Below are positions 31,861 through 43,859 of a stretch of DNA of 64,000 bases, piece by piece (within the stretch, counting starts at the first letter, position 1; each line of letters opens with the position of its first letter). Location: assembly GCF_036323735.1 (NCBI RefSeq), contig NC_086023.1, positions 16,045,501 through 16,109,500 of the forward strand. The letters are read 5' to 3'. The position numbers were made by a program, and so were the translations under genes. A model generated the notes under the pieces. The model had not been told where the DNA came from. It made no database searches and was given only the letters and a program-made list of their open reading frames with translations. Source of the stretch: Rattus norvegicus (taxonomy: Eukaryota; Chordata; Mammalia; Rodentia; Muridae).

Positions 31861-32279
31861 ATAAAGATATTTCTGTCTATAAGAGCTTTATTTTCTGGCC
31901 AACTTGGCCTCAAATGTGATAATTTACTGTGTAATTTCTGGGTCTCAACTCAAACAATGATAGTAAACCTGAAAACAATACCAGTCCCAGTGCCAGTTTG
32001 CTATGTGGTAACTGCGCTTAGTAATTTTCAACTCTTGGCTCATTTAGTATTAAAAAGAACTCCATTTATTATTTCTGTTTTTGTCATAAAAAACACCTAC
32101 TACTACTTGAAATTGCAAAGAGTTTTATGCAGAATTTCCAGCAATTTTTATTAAATACTTTTATTCGTCTTCATTTGTAATTATTTTGTTAGTTTGGTAG
32201 TTTTATATAATGTATTGGGAACCTACACATATGTAACCTGCTTTTTCTCCCTTCCCACTACTGTTCAATTCTCTTCTTC
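31861..32279. other. No gene or repeat recognised
   Basis: About 420 bp, AT-rich, with no recognised elements. Confidence 0.5.
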
Positions 32280-32293
32280 CCAAATAGTCTTCT
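32280..32293. repeat. Target-site duplication, left copy
   Basis: CCAAATAGTCTTCT, repeated exactly at 33,294-33,307, brackets an L1 plus extra sequence. Confidence 0.93.
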
Positions 32294-33293
32294 TTTTTTT
32301 TGGTTTTTTTTGTTTTTTTGTTTTGTTTTTGTTTTTTTTGTTTTTTGTTTTTTTGTTTTTAAACTTTCAAGATATACTTTAATGTACAACTAAATAATAG
32401 TAACCATGAACAGGCCGAGTATGTGAGGAATTACACCCATATCAAACATGTTGTGTTGAGTATATTGAATGTTCTAACAGACTCAGCCCAACATGAATTA
32501 TACCACTTCCTTAGTGACCACATTTGTAAGACTGATGTCAGTGGACTGTGGCCGAGTTTATCACTTTATTTTTTTATCTTTATTAACTTGAGTATTTCTT
32601 ATTTACATTTCGATTGTTATTCCCTTTCCCGGTTTCCGGGCCAATATCCCCCTAACCCCTCCCCCTTCCCTTCTATATGGGTGTTCCCCTCCCCATCCTC
32701 CCTCAATTACCGCCCTCCCCACCCCAACAATCACGTTCACTGGAGGTTCAGTCTTGGCTGGACCAAAGGCTTCCCCTTCCACTGGTGCTCTTACTAGGCT
32801 ATTCATTGCTATCTATGAGGTTGGAGCCCAGAGTCAGTCCATGTATAGTCTATGGGTAGTGGCTTAGTCCCTGGACACTCTGGTTGGTTGGCATTGTTGT
32901 TAATATGGGGTCTCGAGCCCCTTCAAGCTCTTCCAGTCCTTTCTCTGATTCCTTCAACGGGGATCCCGTTCTCAGTTCAGTGGTTTGCTGCTGGCATTCG
33001 CCTCTATATTTGCTGTATTCTGGCTGTGTCCCTCAGGAGAGATGTACATCTGGTTCCTGTCGGCCTGCACTTCTTTGCTTCATCATCTTGTCTAATTGTG
33101 TGGCTGTATATGTATGGGCCACATGTGGGGCAGGCTCTGAATGGGTGTTCCTTCTGCCATTGTTTTAAACTTTGCCTCCCTATTCCCTGCCAAGGGTATT
33201 CTTGTTCCCCTTTTAAAGAAGGAGTGAAGCATTCGCATTTTGGTCATCCTTCTTGAGTTTCATGTGTTCTGTGAATCTAGGCCAATTCAAGCG
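32294..33293 (-). mobile_element. 5'-truncated L1 with candidate 3' transduction
   Basis: Reading the minus strand: L1 3' UTR (33,293-32,581), the L1's own short A-rich tail (32,580-32,566), about 205 bp of non-L1 sequence (32,565-32,361), then a longer A-rich tail with scattered C (32,360-32,294). The whole 1,000 bp lies inside an exact 14-bp target duplication, so it integrated as one unit. The simplest reading is that the L1 transcript ran past its own polyadenylation site at the source locus and carried flanking DNA along. Confidence 0.88.
32361..32565 (-). other. Non-L1 sequence carried 3' of the L1
   Basis: Not L1 and not a repeat I recognise. On the minus strand an ATTAAA polyadenylation-type signal (ACATTAAAGTATATC) lies about 20 bases before the second A-tail begins. 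Expected for a transduced 3' flank or for a captured mRNA 3' end. Confidence 0.75.
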
Positions 33294-33307
33294 CCAAATA
33301 GTCTTCT
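33294..33307. repeat. Target-site duplication, right copy
   Basis: Exact repeat of 32,280-32,293. Confidence 0.93.
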
Positions 33308-33389
33308 AATTCCCCTATTTTCATGTCCTGTGTGCATGAGCACACGCATATTTTTCTCTTGAGTCTTTTTTGTTACTCTAGTGGCTATT

Positions 33390-33835
33390 TCTCATTCTCA
33401 ACTTGACTATATCAGGAATGAACTACAATCCAGAATTGGAAGGTTTACCTGTGATCCTGTTCTTGAGGCTCAAGTTTCTGACCTGGATCTTGCCACTGAG
33501 ATCTTGAAGCATAATGGCTTTGAATCTCAGGAGATTAAGGCAAAGAGATCTCTGAGTTCAAGGTCATCTGGGACATGGCAAGTCCCAGATCCAGACATGG
33601 TGGTACACAATTTTAGTTGGGACATACCTTCTGCTGGAGACCTACATGAGATTATCTTTTCTATGCCTGCCTGACTTGTAGGACTGAGCTAGTTTCTTGG
33701 ACTTCCATTCACAGCTGTTGCTGACCATTGTTGTGGAGTTGGACTACAGACTGTAAGTCTTTAACAAATTCCCTTACTTTGTAGATACTACCCATAAGTT
33801 TTGTGACTCTAGAGAACCCTGGCTAACACAGTTAG
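33390..33835 (+). repeat. Unclassified rodent interspersed repeat
   Basis: Phrases such as GAACTACAATCCAGAATTGG, TTGGACTACAGACTGTAAGT and TAGAGAACCCTGGCTAACAC are typical of a widespread murid repeat. Within it B1-like words appear in reversed order: a B1 second-half word (GATCTCTGAGTTCAAGG) comes before a first-half word (GACATGGTGGTACAC). A 97-codon open stretch here is not a gene. Confidence 0.6.
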
Positions 33836-35765
33836 TCATTAACTTCTGTCTTTAATGTTCTGTATAGGACTGGTGTTCCTCTTTAACATGCAAATTCATT
33901 GAGAGGCATGTCTGGTCTGAGCCAGAGGTGAATGATTTGCACTGGTTAACTAATCCTCTCAAGCTTCAAGTACACAGCATGAATCTTTCTACCATTGTAG
34001 AGCTCCTGGTGGCTTCTTTTTGGATTTTTCATCTTTCCAACGTGACCGTGAGGATACATCCTCTAGAGTCATACTTAAAATTTTGAACTTTTATGTCCCA
34101 GGTTAGCCACCTGTAATAAACCCTCTTTCTTGGTGCTGGCATCACATCTGCATAACCCAACAGATTCTGATTACAAACAACCAGCTTTCCAAACATTAGT
34201 TATATTAAGTATCTCTTCAAAGGAAAATAAAAGCCATATTTTCATTTTTAATGGGTTATCACCCGATCAGTCATATTGAGCATCTGTACTGAGTAACTTC
34301 AGATTTCAGTCTACAACTGACAATGTCTTATCTGGGTTTGCAGCTTTTCATTGAAAAGGGCACATTTCTGTCAAGTTGATTTCTCTATATACATTTGATC
34401 TCTACCTCTTGTCTATTCTGGAACATTATTATGGGAAATTTGTACATTAGATATTTACTTATAATTTTTATTCTTTTTTTAGGTTATATCCAATAACTTA
34501 AAAGGGTTTTTAAGTTTTCCATATTTCTGCCACATTTACTAGATTGTTATACATACCAATTGATAAAATTATTTTTATGAGCTTTTCAACATTCTTGTCC
34601 TTATAATAATATTATTATTATTACAGGCTTAGTTCCTGTAATAAGAGGAGTATCAAAACATTATTCAATATCAAAAGTGGATTAAAACAATGGGGTTCTT
34701 TTTCTTTATTTGTCCATATGTAAGAGTTTGTGTCTTGTCTTATATGTGACTGAGCCATCTTGTGTGTATCTTAGACTCAGGATGTCATCAGTGGTACTAG
34801 ATGGCAATTATTTTTCCATCTGAGCATGAATCTTTTTTGAGATGTCAATGGTGATAGCCATGAAGAAAGGAGATACAGTATGGCAGGATGCACTTGTAGT
34901 TTTATAAAACAGTTGACAGGCCATGTGCCAAGACCGACGTCAGCTTTGAAAACTCACAAGGCCTCATCTTTCCCTAAGTAGCTGAGGAGTAGCATTGCCG
35001 TATTTCTATATCCCAAGTACACGCTACAGTTCTGCTTACTTACAGAGAATACATTGCTGTGAATTAATTGTATTCTTTTCAGTCAGTTATCTTACATATT
35101 CTAATTTACTTGATAATTTGCACCTAATCCTGACTCAAACAAGAAAAATTGGATATAATCTATAAGTCTGAAATTTTCTCCAGTCTTTTTCACTATACTC
35201 TCTTACTATGATACTTTTAAACTGCATAATACTTTTTTTACTTGTAGAAAATGCTCATGATAGATAACTCCCAATATGAATTTGAAAGAATATAAAATGC
35301 CTAATAACAAATGCTGTTGTTCTATAGTAAAAATCACAGCCATAAGGACGCTGTTTGCCTGTTTGTTGCTCCAGCTATGACATTTTTCAGATTTATCAAT
35401 TGCTTTTGCATTCTGAATGTGGAGATGATACCTGTGTGATTACTAGGTATGCTGAGTCAGGTGCTGAAGAATTCTTCACTGACCTGTATTTCCTGAAATA
35501 TTTCCAGGAGATATTGGAAAGTGCTCTTTAAAGATGATATACATATTTTTCAACTTTCTTCTTTAATTTTTTCATACAAAATATTTTATTATATTCTTTG
35601 CCCTCTCATATCACCTTGCAGGTCATCATCATCTTCCTATATACTCAACTTGACCCACAAGCACACTTTCCTCTTTTAAAAACACAATATAGTGAAAAAA
35701 CAAAAATAAAAAATGAACAACAGCAAAAAGACAAAAAATGCTAAAAGCGAGCAAAATGAAATTTA

Positions 35766-35769
<4 letters not shown>

Positions 35770-35809
<40 letters not shown>
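35770..35809. repeat. (CA)n microsatellite
   Basis: About 20 perfect units. Confidence 0.97.
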
Positions 35810-35814
<5 letters not shown>

Positions 35815-37543
35815 CAAAATCTGTTTTGTGCTGGTCAACTCTCCTGGGAATGAAGCCTGACAGTAGCACAGTTGATATACCCAGGTATGTTACATTGGAG
35901 AAAACTGTTTTTTTTTTATTATTATTATTTTCCTGGTGGAGATCAATTGAAAATAGTTTCTTGGAAGTGTACTTTGTGTCTGCTTCCCGTTCTTCATGTT
36001 GAGTTTTAGCTGGTTTGTACCTGTGTCATTATCATGCATCCTGTTACAACCTTTTTCTTGTGTCCGAAAGGTCATTGGAGTCATCCACTTCTCTCCGGCT
36101 CTTACAATCATTTTCACTCATGTTTTGCATACATTTTTGGAACTTGATAGAAGGGCCTTAATAAAGTCAAGTTAGGGATGAGTGTTCCAAAATCTCTCAC
36201 TCTCTACATATTGAAAAATTGTTTGTTTTGTGTTAATTATCATCTACCACAAGAAGCTACTATGGTGAGGGTTGAATAATGTACTGATCTATGAGTATAG
36301 CAATATGTTATTATAAGATATTTAATTGCTATGTTACTCTAATGGAATAATAATAGTTTTCCCCTAGAACCCATGAGCTATCTAGTCTCAAATTCTTTGA
36401 CACTTTGTAGTGTCTGCTATGGATTACATCTCATAAAGTGGGCCTTAAAGTCAATGAAAAAGAGCTTGCTTACTCCCATAACAGTTGTGAATGTTGTAGG
36501 TATGTCTCTGTTGTAGGTAGACAGGCTTATATCTATGTAAAACTGATAATTATTTTTCCATTCCAGTAACATGCAATGTGCCTTCAAGCATCTTGAATGC
36601 TAATCAGTAAAACTGAAGCTTCTAGTTAGGCCTGAGGTTAATTTCTCCCTGGTCAATGACATAAATAAGTGGTGTCTTTAGTAATAGGTCCTTACTATAA
36701 CATTACGAAGAGCAATCAATAACTTTCGATGTAGCCTGTGATGTTTGGGGAAGGGAGATTTTTGAATATCCGAGGGTTCAAAACTAGGGATTCAGTAATA
36801 TGTGACCCATTCCTGGAACTAGAGGTTTTATATTGTGGCATAAAAGGTTTAGTAGGAAGACTGAATCCTCCACTAATATGGTAAGTGCATTTAGATTCAT
36901 TGAATATATGAATTCCTGGGAGAAGTAATATGAATAGTGCCTCCTTCAAAAACATTTTTATATCTTAATTTCTAGAACATATGTTTGTAAAATGAATGAT
37001 TTCCCTAAATAATTAAGAATTCAAATGAGACTATTCAAGACTATTGATTGAACCTAAACACATTGAAAATGATGGATAGGAATGACATAGGCCAGGGCAC
37101 AAGGGAAAAAAATGAGAGATTATAGGTAATGGTTGGAGATGTGTAGTCAAATAGCAAGTAGCCAGGGCTGCCATAACAGAGGACAAGTTTTCCCCCCTAG
37201 GATCTTGAGAAAGAGTGATCTATTTTTAAAGACATCCATATTGCCTGAAGTTAAAGGAAACAGATTGGGAAAGCTAGATAGCATAATGACTAGTTTGATA
37301 TATCAAAGTATTACAAGCATTTTAACTCTGACCTATAATATCATGTACATCTTGACAGTGTTTGTGGTTTTTCCTATTTTTCCTGTCAAGGTGACAAAAT
37401 CTACACCCAGGCTTTAGAATTGCTCATGAGCCCTTAGTATGTAGTCTATTTTTTGGATAGGATAAGGTACACATCTGAATATGGGACATGTATGATATGT
37501 ATGGGACAATATGTATGATATTGTCTATGGGACATGGTCTGCA

Positions 37544-37594
<51 letters not shown>

Positions 37595-37602
37595 ATCTAT
37601 CA
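37544..37602. repeat. (TCTA)n tetranucleotide repeat
   Basis: About 13 units, one interrupted near 37,595. Confidence 0.97.
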
Positions 37603-38466
37603 TGGATGGAAACTAGGTCATGGGAGGATGCTAGGCAGATTAACTTCCTTTCTATCCATTTTGTGAGATGTTCTGAAATAGGATTATAGTCCTCTAGAGA
37701 AAACGCAATGTTAATGACATGGACCCTGACAAAACCATTCACTTTCACTTGCTTAGCTTTCCTGTTTAACCATATTCACATCCAGCCATGATTTTGAAAC
37801 TTCCAAAATGGGAGCACCTTAATACTGATTTTAAATAGAAACTTCTAGAGAAACTGGAGCCCGTGATATTCTATGAATCTACTGCTTACAACCAAGCTTA
37901 CACAGAAAACAGTCAGCACTGCAGTTTAGAATTAGCTCTTAACACCTGCTCGGCTTCTTCACTTCCGTGTTTAACACAAACATTTCTGCCAATTTACTGA
38001 TAAATAACATAGGTCATCTGAACATATTGGTATGGTAAGCTCAGTAAGCTCTTCAACTAGTCCATATAACTTAAAATCATGCAGCTGTTCCAACTATGTA
38101 CCAAATTTCTGAATTTTGTTTTCCTATTTCTGTGTGCAATTTGGCTAACTCTTATGAGAAATACATTTATTAGATTCTTATATTTTTTCCTAAGGCTCAC
38201 ATAATTTCTTTCTGTTTAGAACATTTTATTTTTATACAAAATAATATATACTTAACAGATTATGTTTAATTCTAACTTCCTGTTGAGGCATATTACTTTG
38301 ACACATTAATAAATTTGTTAGAGCACAGTTCTATAATTGACATAAATTATACATCCTCCATGGTTGATGAAAGAACTGAATTAAGAATGTCACAAATTTG
38401 TAGTAAATAACTTAGAATTAATCACATGTGACTTATGGTTGCAATGTTCCAAGAAATATAATCAGA

Positions 38467-38546
38467 AATCAAGTATGTTGGCACACACCTGCAAGTATAG
38501 CAGAAGTATCAGGCATACAGGGTTAGCCTAGGTTATGAGAGATCAT

Positions 38547-38549
<3 letters not shown>
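38467..38549 (+). repeat. B1 SINE fragment
   Basis: GTTGGCACACACCTGCAAGTA, then CAGGGTTAGCCTAGGTTATG, follows B1 order. The A-tail position is occupied by a GA microsatellite. Confidence 0.65.

Positions 38550-38598
<49 letters not shown>
38550..38598. repeat. (GA)n microsatellite
   Basis: About 23 GA units at the 3' end of a B1 fragment. Confidence 0.97.
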
Positions 38599-38601
<3 letters not shown>

Positions 38602-39116
38602 AGAGGGAAAGGATATTGCTTAGTTTTCAGTAAGTAACTGGCTCCTTGGTAGAAGTGGGAATAAGAATACAGTATGTTTAATCAAGAAGTGTGATTTTCA
38701 ATACACATTTTCATGCATGGCATCTATTCAATTCCTATCCAAACCAGGTATTTACTTATTTTTTTCAAGTGAGAATGGGATGCCTTGGATAGGGCTTGAA
38801 TGAATATATTTCAAAGGTTAAGGTTCTAAAAAGTAATCACCATTAAGAAGTACTTGAAGAGGGTAAATGAATCCAACCATGGTGTTTAAATGTGGGCCTT
38901 TGAGAGGGCCACTAAAGCTAGACAAGGTCATTAGAGTCAAATGTCCTGATAGGTATATGGACAGAATCTCTGCATAAATTCTATGTGTCACCTTTCCTGT
39001 GATGCTCCATGCTGAGTACTTGTATAGTTAAAACAGCCATTAGCACATTTGCATCCTTAAACACCAAACTTTGAAGAAATAAAGCTTTTTTTTCCTTTTT
39101 GGAGGTACTCTACACT
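38599..39116. other. No gene or repeat recognised
   Basis: About 520 bp of AT-rich sequence with no recognised element. Confidence 0.5.
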
Positions 39117-39475
39117 GTATACATGCTGGTTTGAATGAGAAACTGCCCCTGTAGACACAGGTATTCGAGCACTAAGTCGCCAGCTGGTGGTGCAGCTTAG
39201 GGAGATGTCACATACTAGCCAGAGAATGTATGTCAATGCGGGCAAGTTCGATAGTTTATAGTTTCACACTCCTTCCTGGTACTTCTCAGCTTTCTGTTTG
39301 TGGTTGAAGACATTAGTTCACAGCCTGATACACAGTAGCTCTAGTTGCCATCTCTCCCCCATGAATATGGAGTCTAGGCATCTGCAACAATAAACTAAAA
39401 TAAATGTCTTCTTCCATAAGTTGCTTTTGGTCATGATATTTGATCACAGCAACAGAATAAATGAAGTACAATTTA
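39117..39475 (+). repeat. Unclassified rodent repeat, same family as 5,081-5,391
   Basis: Words such as GCTGGTTTGAATGAGAAACTG, CCACCAGCTGGCGAC (reverse) and GTTGCTTTTGGTCATGATAT follow the order of a common murid repeat. Its 3' end matches the reverse complement of the start of the 5,081-5,391 element. Confidence 0.6.
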
Positions 39476-41453
39476 TTTCATTGTAATAATGCCAAATGAA
39501 CTAAAGCAGAAGTATTTAGATAATGCAAAACCAAGAAAAGAAAAATGTTCAGTGCCAAAAGATATCTTAAAGGGAGCTATGGAAAGAGGCCAAACTTATT
39601 CTGAAGCCAATAAAGAAATCGAATCCAGAATTATAAGTGTTTTATTGAGAATTCAATAACAGAAACATTTGTGTGAGAGAAATACAGACTTTGTTTATTC
39701 AGCTCTTCTAAGAGACTTTGTGAGTATATTTTCTCAAATGTCAAATCTTGAAATAACTAACAGGTAGAAATTTAACCCTAACGAGCCCATAAATTGTTGG
39801 TGTGGGGAAGCTCTGTTCTGATTTCAGCTTATGTCAGTTATTAAAGCCCTTTGTACTCTAGCCCGTCCTGACATTACTCTCTGCCCTCCATTTGCAGATT
39901 GCCTTTCCTCTTTCATCTCCATTGCAATCTCATTATGCAGCAGAGTGCTCTGCCCCACTCTAAGTTTATTTGGCTCGAAATACAGTGTGTCATATGAATG
40001 CCAGAAACATTATGACTTTATTTTATTAGTTGTAATAATGTTTTATCTTTGGCCATTATAACTGCTAAAATAAAAAGTGGATGGAAAAGGAAAAGAGAGA
40101 TGTGAGGCTAATCAATGGATTGGCCTCTGGTTCTACCTTTTATGGTAAAAGATTTATGGTCATTAATTGGATTTTATAATATCTAAGCATCAGTGGAAGT
40201 CAGCCCTGAACACTCAGACCTTTTTCTTACTTCATTTGTGTTCAGATACTCAAATGAAAGGCCCATTTCATTTGTAATGAATATGATTTGCGTATTCTCA
40301 CGTAACACATTTCTGTTCATCTATCTTCTATAAATGACTGGATACATGATAATAAATAAGTCTTTTTCTTTATCAATTCGAACACGTTGACTATTTCCTT
40401 TATAGACACTTCACATATGCATGTGGTCTGAAATATAAATTGAGTAAATTGACATTAAAATGGTGCTGGAATGGTGTCTCACTCCTGTAATGGAACTATT
40501 TGGGCAGCTGCAGCAGGAATACAGCTAGTTCAAAGCTAATAATTTTAATATACATTTAAAGTACAAATCATTCCATTTTCAATGTAGCAAATTACTTTTT
40601 AAAATACATTTATCTTTGCCATGGGAGTGGTTATGCTGCCTGAATGTTCAGATATGTGCAAGAATAAGGAAAGTACAGTGAATGCTAACATTATGAAATT
40701 ATTTTAAGATGTATGTTTTTGCTATTATTATGAGTGGTATTGTTGGAATCTAGATTATTACTTTTATTAAACAGAAATGATGCATTTCTGGTTGGATACA
40801 TTAAAATTTTCCTTCATATACACATAATTTCATTCAGTTAGATTCTATGTAAGAAGTTAAAATTTTCACATCTGTTTTATTAGCAAGATAAAAACTGAGA
40901 AAATATAAAAAAATTGAGTTTCAGAGTTTTTTTCTAGGGAAAAACATATCAAAATGAAACATCCTCCAGTGCAGGTAATAGGCAGGTAATAGGATAAGTC
41001 ATTAGCATAGGAAGGAAGAGGGGCAGAGGGGTAACCACAAAGAAAGACTGCTTGGGCCAGCTGTAGACATATAACAACTGCAATTCATCCCACCCTCACC
41101 AGTAGGATAAAAATCAATCACACAAGAAGACAAGAATAAACTCAGATCTACTGACTATCAAGAAAAGAAAGATAAAGACACAAAGAACAAAAGAAAAAAT
41201 TGGAAAAAACAAATCAAGTATCGGAACTGACATGGCTAGTATGTGATGGCCAGATAGAGAATTTAAAGTTACTTATCTTAAAATAAAATTCTTAAGATGT
41301 TGGAGCCCTAATGTTTAAACAGATAGTATAAACTACAAATTCTGTGAGCAGAAACTTGCAATCTATGAACTCTAACAGTGCCATAGGTCAAAACATTATA
41401 ACAAATCATGATGGGATTTTTTTGTTTCGTTTTGATTTTTGTTTTTTTTTTTT

Positions 41454-41485
41454 GTTTTGTTTTGTTTTGTTTTGTTTTGTTTTTG
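41454..41485. repeat. (GTTTT)n repeat
   Basis: About six GTTTT units within a longer T/G-rich stretch (41,415-41,515). Confidence 0.9.
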
Positions 41486-41867
41486 TTGGTGTGGTTTGGA
41501 TTGGTTTGGTTTTTTTGCTTTTGCCCACTGGCAATGAATGGAATAAGGATCCCTGGCTCTAGAGTCATCCCTAAAACTAAGCAGCAAAGGGAAAATTGAA
41601 TCCAAACCAAACAAATTATCTACAAGAAAACTACAAAGAATGTAAGATATATAGAGTAGAACTATACAAAGGAAAAAATATTTAAGTTACTGACTTAGAT
41701 GTTATGAAAACTAGCAAGAGACCTTCAAGATTTTCAAAACGTGGAGACTACCAAGCAGAATGTAAAGTAATAGACCAATAAACAACATAAAATCAGCCCT
41801 ACAATAAGCTCCTATCTTTAGATTTCTTTATGATCCAAAAAATTAGAATAAAATAGCACAGAATAGA

Positions 41868-41938
41868 AGATGATGATGATGATGGTGGTGGTAGTGACGA
41901 TGATGATAATGATGTTGATGATGATGATGATGATTGTG
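41868..41938. repeat. (GAT)n trinucleotide repeat, imperfect
   Basis: About 23 GAT/GGT-type triplets with substitutions. Confidence 0.95.
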
Positions 41939-42412
41939 ATTGGTTTTCCTGTTGTTTACTTATTTTTTTGTATCATGGTCTTAATATATAATGTAGAAAG
42001 ATGTTTAAGTCTTAATCTTCCTATGCCAGCCTCCCATATAATAGAACTATGGGCATGCATTACTATGTCTGACATAAAGGTTTTGAAAGATATCAGAAAA
42101 AACTACACCTGTTTTACAGAAAAAAAAAATTTAAAATTACTTCTACTCAGAAGTTATTCAAGCAAGAGAATAGAGTGAACTACTTGAAATACTGAAAAAG
42201 GAAACAATCAAACTAGAATTCTGTGTCACCAATCAATCATTTTTGTTTCCATTTTAGAGAATTTCAAAATAAATAATTAAAATCCATATGAACTAGCAAG
42301 AAAAATAGTGAAAGAATTATAATCAAAGAATCAGTAGATAGAAATAAAATATGTGGAGCACAATAAAATCTGAAAATGCATAACATAAATATACAGGAAA
42401 TACATTTAGAAA

Positions 42413-42687
42413 GATAGTTGGAAACACCAGTGAGCAGAGGTAAGACCAACACTTCTGTTCTGAGCCACCTGCCTTCAGACCTCAGGACCAACAAACACAA
42501 AAGGAGTCTGGGACAAGACCCTTCAGACTTCTGCCTGTGCCTGCAGTTGACCTGGTCCCACAGCACTCTGTAACCAATTCCAGTGGTAAAAAACAGATCT
42601 ACAGGAGTGCTGAAACACACACAGGCATACAGGAGGGTCAAGACACTGTCAGATACAGCACGACAAATTAACACTAGAGATGACATC
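42413..42687 (+). promoter_or_regulatory. L1 5' UTR remnant
   Basis: Leader sequence directly upstream of the ORF1 ATG, with GGGACAAGACCCTTCAGACT and CAGGAGTGCTGAAACACACA. It is similar to the inverted leader at 17,457-17,757. No TATA box, as usual for L1. Confidence 0.65.
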
Positions 42688-43443
42688 ATGGCCAGAAGAA
42701 AGTACAAGAGCCTAAGTAACAGAAACCAAGACTACTTGGCCTTATCAGAGCCCAGTTCTCCCACTAAGGCAAACACTGGATACCCAAACAGACAGGAAAA
42801 CCAAGATTTGGATTTAAAATTACATTTCATGATGATGATAGAGGACTTTAAATAGGACATAAATAACTCCCTTAAAGAAATACAGGAGAACACAGGAAAC
42901 AAGGAGAAGTCCTTAAAGAGGAAGGCCAAATTTTTTTAAAGAATAACAGGAAAATACAACAAAACAGGTGAAGGAATTGAGTGAAACCATCCGTGATCTA
43001 AAAATAGAAACAATAAAAAAATCACAAAGGGAGACAACGTTGGAGATAAAAACCTAGGAAAAACATCAGGAATGATAGACTCAAGCATGACTAACAGAAT
43101 ACAAGACATAGAAGAGAGCATCTCAGGGACAGAAGACATCACAGAAAACATTGACATAACATTATAAAAAAGAAAGAAAAAATGTAAAATTCAAAGGTTC
43201 ATAACCCAAAACATTCAGAAATCTAGGACACAATGAGAAGGTCAAATCTAAGGATATAGGTGTATAAGAGAGCAAAGATTCCCAACTTAAAGAGCCAGTA
43301 AATATATTCAATAAAATTATAAAATAAAACTTTCCTAACCTAAAGAAGAGGTACCCATAATCATACAAGAAGACTACAGAACCCCTAATAGATTGGAACA
43401 GAAAAGAAACTCCTCTGGTCACATAATAGTCAAAACACTAATT

Positions 43444-43500
<57 letters not shown>

Positions 43501-43670
43501 TATTAAACACAGTAAAGGAAAAAGGTCAAGTAACATATAAAGGCAGACCTATAAGAATTGTACAAGACTTCTCACCAGAGACTATGAAAGCCAGAAGATC
43601 CTGGGCAGATATCATACAGACCCTAAGAGAACACAAATGCCATCCCAGGCTACTATATCCAGCAAAACTC
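42688..43670 (+). pseudogene. L1 ORF1 pseudogene
   Basis: Opens MARRKYKSLSNRNQDYLALS and reads 56 codons before a stop. Downstream ORF1 blocks (coiled coil, RRM, TYKGRPIRIVQDFSPETMKA-like text near 43,535-43,590) occur in order but in shifting frames. A (CA)n at 43,446-43,498 interrupts the RRM region. Confidence 0.88.
43446..43498. repeat. (CA)n microsatellite inside L1 ORF1
   Basis: About 26 perfect units that break ORF1. Confidence 0.97.
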
Positions 43671-43859
43671 TGAATTAACAGAGATGGAGAAACCAAGATA
43701 TTCCATGACAATAACAAATTTCCAGAATCTCTTTCCACAAGTCAGTCCTACAAAGGATAGTAGATGGAAAATTCCAATGCAAGGAGGAAAACTATACCCT
43801 CGAAAAAATCAAGAAAGTAAACTTCTTGCAACAAACCCAAAATAGTAGAGACAAACATA

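Larger units (their letters stand above)
33836..38466. other. No gene recognised; AT-rich intergenic
   Basis: About 4.6 kb with only simple repeats identified (35,770-35,809 and 37,544-37,602). Short open stretches have no family resemblance. Confidence 0.5.
39476..42412. other. No gene recognised; simple repeats only
   Basis: Nearly 3 kb of AT-rich sequence. A weak B1-like stretch may lie near 40,460-40,540. Simple repeats are listed separately. Confidence 0.5.

Noticed and set aside
33381..33674. 97-codon open frame on the + strand
   Set aside because: It lies within a common rodent interspersed repeat.
37544..37602. Regularly spaced short repeats, considered as CRISPR-like
   Set aside because: A perfect tetranucleotide microsatellite without spacers, in mammalian DNA.
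39057..39245. 62-codon open frame on the minus strand
   Set aside because: Antisense to an interspersed repeat (39,117-39,475).
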